Of a DNA stretch of 20,883 nucleotides, positions 16,842 to 20,883 are shown one piece after another; the stretch's first letter is position 1, and each line of letters begins with the position of its first letter. The stretch is from a virus. The DNA lies in the IMG/VR virus record IMGVR_UViG_3300021440_000141, positions 1-20,883 of that record; one strand, 5' to 3'. Under the pieces are notes generated by a model, which saw only the letters and a program-made list of their open reading frames with translations, did not search any database and was not told the DNA's origin. The position numbers were made by a program, and so were the translations under genes.

Positions 16842-19601
16842 TTATCCGCGAAAAATTGGTGGTAATCCGGCCAGTGGATTTGGAATAGCTGTAGGAATAT
16901 TTGATGTTAGCCTTGCTGAAGCATCTCCTACAGTTTTACTACCTAATTCAATAATCTGACCCTTTGCATTTCTGACCTGTTCTTGAATACCAGCAATCTG
17001 GTTCGTAAGCTGATTATTAAATACCGCCACTTGGGACAATAGATTATCTGTAGGAATACCGCCCATGATTGTTTGTGTTTTTACAGCAGTAGCTGGAATC
17101 AAATTCTTAGATACAAGGTCGGTCGGCGATGTTGGAACATTCTGTAATTTAGAAGCAGCTTCGAGTTGATCTACAACATTCAGCACTCTAATTTCGGGAT
17201 CAAGTATAGCTTCTAATTCTTGTGTAAATTTTCCACCTTCAAATTTGCTTGTTACTCTTGTTACCTTGTAAACACCACTAAATGTTTCAACATCACTATT
17301 TGGTGTATTTGTATCAGGATTTTCGTCAATATTGAATAGTCGAGGGGTTCTAAATCTCACAATAAAGAAATTATCTGTGCCAACAATATTTACAGAATCG
17401 GTTGCCTTAAAGTGTGCATTCTTGAGCCATTCAATTGCTTCGGATTGTTCTTTTTGGGAGTTGAATATCTGTGTGCCTTCATGTCCCACTGGTTGAGGAA
17501 ATAACCAAAACGGATCTCCCTTAATTGTTAGCCTGATATTTTGAAAAGATCCATCTAACCCACTGTGTAATGCGGTAGAAAACATGTTAGATAATTTTTG
17601 TATTCCCGAATTACTATTAGATTCAACACCTTGACCAATTTGCCTATCTTGCATGGCTTCCATTCTCGCTATAGGACGCAATTTCCCACGAGAGTCTTTT
17701 ACAAAATTTGCATATGCATCAAGAGATGCAGTAGAGGTTGGATCAACATCCGAAATAAAATTATATTGTTTAAGAGAAACTTTTTCTGTGATGGGTTTAG
17801 CTAAATTAGTAGCTCTGGTTCTTACAGAATTTAATTCTCCATTATTATCTATGCCACCCCTGTCCTGAACTTCTTTAAGATAATTTAGTCTACTCTCTGG
17901 CTTAGATTTTTCTAACAAAGTGAGATATCTCGACTGAACCTCAACAGGTAGACTAGATGTTTTTATAGCAACCTGCGCCTCCTCAAATGCCTTGGTAGCC
18001 TCAACGGTATTAGATGTTTTTGCACTATTCTGCATAGATATAGCCGTGTTTAACATAGCCGAAACATTTGCGTCCTCAACAGCATGATCCTGATTTACAA
18101 CACCCTTAGCAGACATTGCAGAGTTTAGATATATACCTCCGAATCTAGCCTGGGTTGCCGTATATGCATTGTTTATAGTTAAATCAAAATTAAGAATTTG
18201 ATCATTTAGACCAGTGAATAGATAATCATACTTTTTCTTAAGTATTTTATTTTTCACATATGTTAATAATCTCTTTCTTTCATCGGCAAGTGTGAGTGGC
18301 GGCGACGACGTTTGAAATACATTAGCATCAAGTATGCCTATATTATATTCTACAATAAAGATTGTAAATTCTTTGGATATGTCCTGTCTACGTGGATCAT
18401 ACTTTAATGGTCTGGTTTCAGTAAAAATTCTCCATATATATTTCATTTGGTTGGGTTCCTGTGTCATAGGAACTCCGTCAGCACCGGGCCGCGGCGCATT
18501 CAGCATCTTTTTCTGAAAATCTGGAGACTGTGATAATAATGTATCAATAACCTTATCGAGCGCCGTATCTGCTGAAAAGGTAGCATCCTTATTTTCAAAT
18601 ATTAAGAAATTATCTGATCTTCGTGAATTTGTATTTTTATCTATTGGTGTAATCTTATATTTTGCTAATTCCGGGTCGACAACAATCTTATATGAATCTG
18701 GAATGCTGGCATTATTAATCAATGTAGCCAATTGAGCAGAGTTTAATCTATCTTCTAATTGCTTCATTGCATCACCGAAGTTTTCAATGTCTGCTAAAAC
18801 AGTATTTTGTTTAATAACAAAGTTTGAATTTGCTTGAGCGTATTCGTTGTAAATAATTGCTGTAATTTCATACCTTGTGCCAACTTCTGAAACGTGTGCT
18901 TTTGTGCTGGTAAATTTAGTTGTCCAGAACCATTTCAGTCCTTCAAGATTTCCCATTGATCCCAGGTTAGCCTCGGACGTGCCGGGCTCTCGTGTCTTAA
19001 ATTCCAATTGCAAATAGATAGGCATAACTGTCCAGTTGCCTATACCGAGGCCGACAGATTGATAGAATAACTTATCCATGAGTCCTGCACCGGATGGTTC
19101 TATAATTTCAAACTTTACATTTGTGGAAATACCTGTTCCCGATTCTACGGTCGGTGTGGTAATTCCTATAATTTCAACCTTATCAATTGTTAGGTCTGAT
19201 ACACCAGATTCAGCAATAATGGTTTGATTAGATGAATTGAAAATTGTTCCCTTTGCAGAACTTTCTGGATCTGTAATAAACAATTTCCAATGGTAGGTGG
19301 CAACATCATAACTATCAAGGATGTTAGGTTGGAATTGAAAGTTAAGTGCAATCTTATCAAAATCCTCTACTGCCGGTGTTGTCACAATATTATCTGTCTT
19401 GTGTGCAATTCCGGGGATAACTTTAGCTGCCGGTGATTGCCTATTTAATCTTGCAGTTTCGGCCATTGACTGATTTAGGGACACACCTGATCTAGCAAGT
19501 CGCGCAGTTTCGGCAGCCGATTGATTGATAGCTGATTTAGTAGATTGAATTTGCGATATTGCGTCCGCCGGGGACATGAATCCTTTAAATATATCTGCCA
19601 T
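16842..19601 (-). CDS. Probable baseplate hub protein (gp27-like role)
   Basis: A 919-residue protein lies between gp53 and gp5, where a hub component that seats the gp5 spike would be expected. Toward the C-terminus (about 770-800) the segment FSGVYKVTRVTSKFEGGKFT followed by QELEAIL resembles the conserved 'Y-V--V-h-f--G-f-t--L' strand pair of gp27 and GpD-type hubs. The N-terminus is helical with a 17-residue duplication. The middle is mixed, including Lys/Arg-rich NKILKKKYDYLF. T4 gp27 is only 391 residues, so this would be a much enlarged version or a fusion. No membrane segment or catalytic motif is visible. The start follows the gp53 stop by one base and has no recognisable SD, so it probably depends on translational coupling. 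The structural role is well supported by context; assignment as the gp27 equivalent is inference. Confidence 0.65.
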   Translation of the reverse strand: MADIFKGFMSPADAISQIQSTKSAINQSAAETARLARSGVSLNQSMAETARLNRQSPAAKVIPGIAHKTDNIVTTPAVEDFDKIALNFQFQPNILDSYDVATYHWKLFITDPESSAKGTIFNSSNQTIIAESGVSDLTIDKVEIIGITTPTVESGTGISTNVKFEIIEPSGAGLMDKLFYQSVGLGIGNWTVMPIYLQLEFKTREPGTSEANLGSMGNLEGLKWFWTTKFTSTKAHVSEVGTRYEITAIIYNEYAQANSNFVIKQNTVLADIENFGDAMKQLEDRLNSAQLATLINNASIPDSYKIVVDPELAKYKITPIDKNTNSRRSDNFLIFENKDATFSADTALDKVIDTLLSQSPDFQKKMLNAPRPGADGVPMTQEPNQMKYIWRIFTETRPLKYDPRRQDISKEFTIFIVEYNIGILDANVFQTSSPPLTLADERKRLLTYVKNKILKKKYDYLFTGLNDQILNFDLTINNAYTATQARFGGIYLNSAMSAKGVVNQDHAVEDANVSAMLNTAISMQNSAKTSNTVEATKAFEEAQVAIKTSSLPVEVQSRYLTLLEKSKPESRLNYLKEVQDRGGIDNNGELNSVRTRATNLAKPITEKVSLKQYNFISDVDPTSTASLDAYANFVKDSRGKLRPIARMEAMQDRQIGQGVESNSNSGIQKLSNMFSTALHSGLDGSFQNIRLTIKGDPFWLFPQPVGHEGTQIFNSQKEQSEAIEWLKNAHFKATDSVNIVGTDNFFIVRFRTPRLFNIDENPDTNTPNSDVETFSGVYKVTRVTSKFEGGKFTQELEAILDPEIRVLNVVDQLEAASKLQNVPTSPTDLVSKNLIPATAVKTQTIMGGIPTDNLLSQVAVFNNQLTNQIAGIQEQVRNAKGQIIELGSKTVGDASARLTSNIPTAIPNPLAGLPPIFRG
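19440..19526 (-). repeat. Duplicated 17-residue helical segment at the hub N-terminus
   Basis: NQSAAETARLAR (residues 26-37) and NQSMAETARLNR (43-54) are 17 residues (51 bases) apart. The alternating Ala/Leu/Arg/Glu pattern predicts amphipathic helix. A repeated helix at a protein end may be an assembly or docking element; this is inference. Confidence 0.75.
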
Positions 19602-19602
19602 A

Positions 19603-19890
19603 TTATTGTTTTAAAATGTTAGCAGGAATAAAAATTTCAAGCCCTGCCACAAAATCATTTATAGGATCGATAATTAGATCCGGATTTCTTATACAGAATA
19701 CCCACCATAGTCTGGGTGTTCCGTATTCTTGTTGACTTAATAGGTCAGGCCTTTGATCAAATGCTGGTGGAATAATAAGTAACTTATCAAAGTCACTAGC
19801 AGGAACATTCCTAGGAACCCATAAGTCGAGGTACCAATCCTTGATAGGTGTTGCCAGATACTGGCTGGTATCTTTTGAATTTTGTGCCAT
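19603..19890 (-). CDS. 53: gp53-like baseplate wedge protein (short form)
   Basis: This 95-residue protein contains QQEYGTPRLWWVFCIRNPDL followed by IIDPINDFVAGLEIFIP (about residues 53-89). That arrangement, tyrosine-glycine, Trp-Trp, N-P-D, D-P, G, then I-x-IP, is the hallmark of gp53 and related LysM-like tail wedge proteins. T4 gp53 is 196 residues, so this is a compact version. In T4 gp53 joins the wedge to the central hub region. The ATG overlaps the preceding stop by one base (TAATG), with AGGA (19899-19902) eight bases upstream as SD. The next gene begins one base after its stop. Confidence 0.8.
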   Translation of the reverse strand: MAQNSKDTSQYLATPIKDWYLDLWVPRNVPASDFDKLLIIPPAFDQRPDLLSQQEYGTPRLWWVFCIRNPDLIIDPINDFVAGLEIFIPANILKQ

Positions 19891-20567
19891 TAGATATATC
19901 CTTTTCCTAATAGTCTGCCGTCTCTAAATTCGTCGAGATTAAATTCATCTCTTAGCTTAATAGGAACATATTGTGTATCTAATTCTATTGAAACTGCTAA
20001 ATGCGTTGGAACATACGTAAATCCATCAGTCGACGATCTAGGAAGACTTACTCCAATGTTTGCAGAATAGATAGCATTATTAGTTGTATTCACTGGAACA
20101 TAATCAATATTGGCATCATATGTGTAATCAAAGGATTTTACCAACACAGGAACATTATTAAATTGGAATTCTCCTAGATAATTAAATATCAATACCGGGG
20201 GAGGTGTACCAGCACGATTGTACGGATTTATACCAAAGTAGGATTTCGTAACTGCACGGAAGAAGTGGAGTACCGCCAATAAATACAGTGCTTCATCGTT
20301 TGACTGTGCTGTAAATTCTGCAGCAATTGTTATAGGCTTTGGATATGATCGAATATAAGCATTATATCCATAGTTTGTTTGAATGAAGCTACTGCCGTCA
20401 TATTCTGCAACACTACCAGATGTAATAGCAGGCGTATAAGGAAACAAAACACCTCGTGTGGAGTACAGTGGAAATAATAAATTTGAAGGATCGCGGGGGC
20501 CAAGAATAGTCTGAGCTTGGTCTATGCTCTTTGGCTGTAATCTTGCTCTGAAATCTTGTTGTGGCAT
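19890..20567 (-). CDS. Tail-tube/baseplate junction protein of the gp48/gp54 type
   Basis: The 225-residue protein has the block LFPYTPAITSG (41-51), then AEFTAQSNDEALYLLAVLHF (83-102), PPPVLIFNYLGEFQFNNVPV (122-141) and KSFDYTYDANIDYVPV (144-159). I recognise this set from T4-like phage proteins annotated as baseplate tail-tube cap or junction (gp48/gp54). They cap the hub and start tail-tube polymerisation. T4 gp48 and gp54 are 364 and 320 residues, so this one is shorter. It is the first gene of the minus-strand run, with a strong SD AGGAGA (20576-20581) and a late-type promoter just upstream. I cannot decide between gp48 and gp54 by eye. Confidence 0.7.
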   Translation of the reverse strand: MPQQDFRARLQPKSIDQAQTILGPRDPSNLLFPLYSTRGVLFPYTPAITSGSVAEYDGSSFIQTNYGYNAYIRSYPKPITIAAEFTAQSNDEALYLLAVLHFFRAVTKSYFGINPYNRAGTPPPVLIFNYLGEFQFNNVPVLVKSFDYTYDANIDYVPVNTTNNAIYSANIGVSLPRSSTDGFTYVPTHLAVSIELDTQYVPIKLRDEFNLDEFRDGRLLGKGYI

Positions 20568-20575
20568 ACCGTTTG

Positions 20576-20581
20576 TCTCCT
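20576..20581 (-). promoter_or_regulatory. Ribosome binding site AGGAGA of the gp48/54-like gene
   Basis: AGGAGA on the minus strand lies 8 bases before the ATG at 20565-20567. It is the strongest SD in the module and supports the chosen start of its first gene. Confidence 0.75.
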
Positions 20582-20589
20582 ATCTTGCT

Positions 20590-20597
20590 TATTTATC
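20590..20597 (-). promoter_or_regulatory. T4-type late promoter (GATAAATA) heading the baseplate module
   Basis: GATAAATA on the minus strand stands 22 bases before the first ATG. T4 spacing gives a start near 20584 and a 17-base leader that includes the AGGAGA SD. This is the best-placed of the three copies and probably drives the gp48/54-like, gp53, hub and gp5 genes. Confidence 0.65.
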
Positions 20598-20624
20598 TTG
20601 GTCATAAACTGGTATGTTAATTCT

Positions 20625-20672
20625 GAAACCCTTGACACTTAGACGATACCCTGTTACACTACACGAAACCCT
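20625..20672. repeat. Three direct repeats at a 20-bp period over the rightward promoter
   Basis: GAAACCCT (20625-20632), GATACCCT (20645-20652) and GAAACCCT (20665-20672) are spaced exactly 20 bases apart, close to two helical turns. Similarity extends past the octamer between the first two units (TGACACTTAGAC versus GTTACACTACAC). The -35 box begins at the end of unit 1, the -10 box lies in the tail of unit 2, and unit 3 sits at the expected start site. This geometry suits an operator for a DNA-binding protein, though part of the similarity follows from overlap with promoter boxes. Confidence 0.6.
20632..20660 (+). promoter_or_regulatory. Sigma70-type promoter for the divergent gene
   Basis: TTGACA at 20632-20637 is a perfect -35 box. 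A 17-base spacer separates it from TACACT at 20655-20660, four of six matches to TATAAT. The start is expected near 20667, giving a leader of about 24 bases. It contrasts with the late-type boxes of the opposite strand, so the rightward gene is likely early or middle. Confidence 0.7.
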
Positions 20673-20679
20673 AATTAGG
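20670..20679. other. 10-bp palindrome CCTAATTAGG in the leader of the rightward gene
   Basis: CCTAATTAGG is a perfect palindrome at the expected start of the transcript. It shares bases with the third GAAACCCT copy and with the SD. It could be a dimer binding site or coincidence; a stable RNA hairpin is not possible because there is no loop. Confidence 0.35.
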
Positions 20680-20690
20680 AGACGAAATTT

Positions 20691-20883
20691 ATGATAAACA
20701 TCACAGACGAAGACGGTGACGAACCCGAAGAAATGATGATTATAGCACCGACTAAGAAAATCAATTATCTTAACAACAAGGATATGTTAAAAGAAATTCA
20801 TCGTAGTAAGAGTTCTTTTAGTGAATATACAGATCCGAAATATATTGATTACGATGTGATTGTTGACGACTTACAGGAAATTT
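20691..20883 (+). CDS. Unidentified small acidic protein, start only (3' end beyond window)
   Basis: ATG at 20691 opens a frame of 64 codons to the right edge. AGGAG (20677-20681) sits nine bases upstream and a sigma70-type promoter precedes it, so the start is well supported. The N-terminus is MINITDEDGDEPEEMMII, strongly acidic, followed by KKINYLNNKDMLKEIHRSKS and then a Tyr/Asp-rich stretch (SEYTDPKYIDYDVIVDDL). No known domain is recognised. The mix of an acidic tail and a short basic helix is common in small phage regulators, but I would not assign a function. It is the only plus-strand gene in the window. Confidence 0.75.
   Translation, partial: MINITDEDGDEPEEMMIIAPTKKINYLNNKDMLKEIHRSKSSFSEYTDPKYIDYDVIVDDLQEI

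Overview
The window reads as late-gene territory of a T4-like contractile-tailed phage (Caudoviricetes). It is AT-rich and densely packed, with no tRNA, rRNA, integrase, transposase or host metabolic gene. Sequence style and gene order resemble the large T4-like myoviruses of marine and fresh water more than coliphage T4 itself. The host cannot be read from these genes.

Layout. All but one of the genes lie on the minus strand and form one baseplate module, read from right to left: a tail-tube/baseplate junction protein of the gp48/gp54 type (20567-19890); a short gp53-like wedge protein (19890-19603); a 919-residue probable hub protein (19601-16842); gp5, the hub spike with a lysozyme domain (16838-14565); gp25 (14513-14091); a very long gp6 (14091-10177); and a giant structural protein whose start is at 10107 and which is still open at the left edge, at least 3369 residues. 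I translated the giant frame codon by codon from 10107 to base 1 and found no stop. Most junctions overlap by one base (TAATG) or have gaps of 1 to 3 bases. Only three gaps are longer (10108-10176, 14514-14564, 20568-20690), and each holds one GATAAATA box on the minus strand, one base away from the T4 late-promoter core TATAAATA. No other stretch of more than 300 bases lacks a gene.

At the right edge one gene points the other way (20691 onward, incomplete). It has a sigma70-type promoter (TTGACA, 17-base spacer, TACACT) embedded in three copies of an 8-base repeat spaced exactly 20 bases apart. This suggests an early or middle gene read by host-type RNA polymerase and possibly controlled by a repressor or activator.

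How the genes work together. In T4, gp53, gp6 and gp25 build the baseplate wedge and sheath-initiation ring, gp5 and the hub form the central spike, and the gp48/gp54 proteins cap the hub and start the tail tube. The same set is here in assembly-related order, so the giant protein that follows gp6 (the place of gene 7 in T4) is most simply explained as a peripheral baseplate or fibre-network component. The most unusual points are the giant protein with its internal repeats, the lysozyme domain at the C-terminus of gp5 (it is in the middle in T4), the doubled length of gp6, and the promoter-overlapping hairpin in front of the giant gene.
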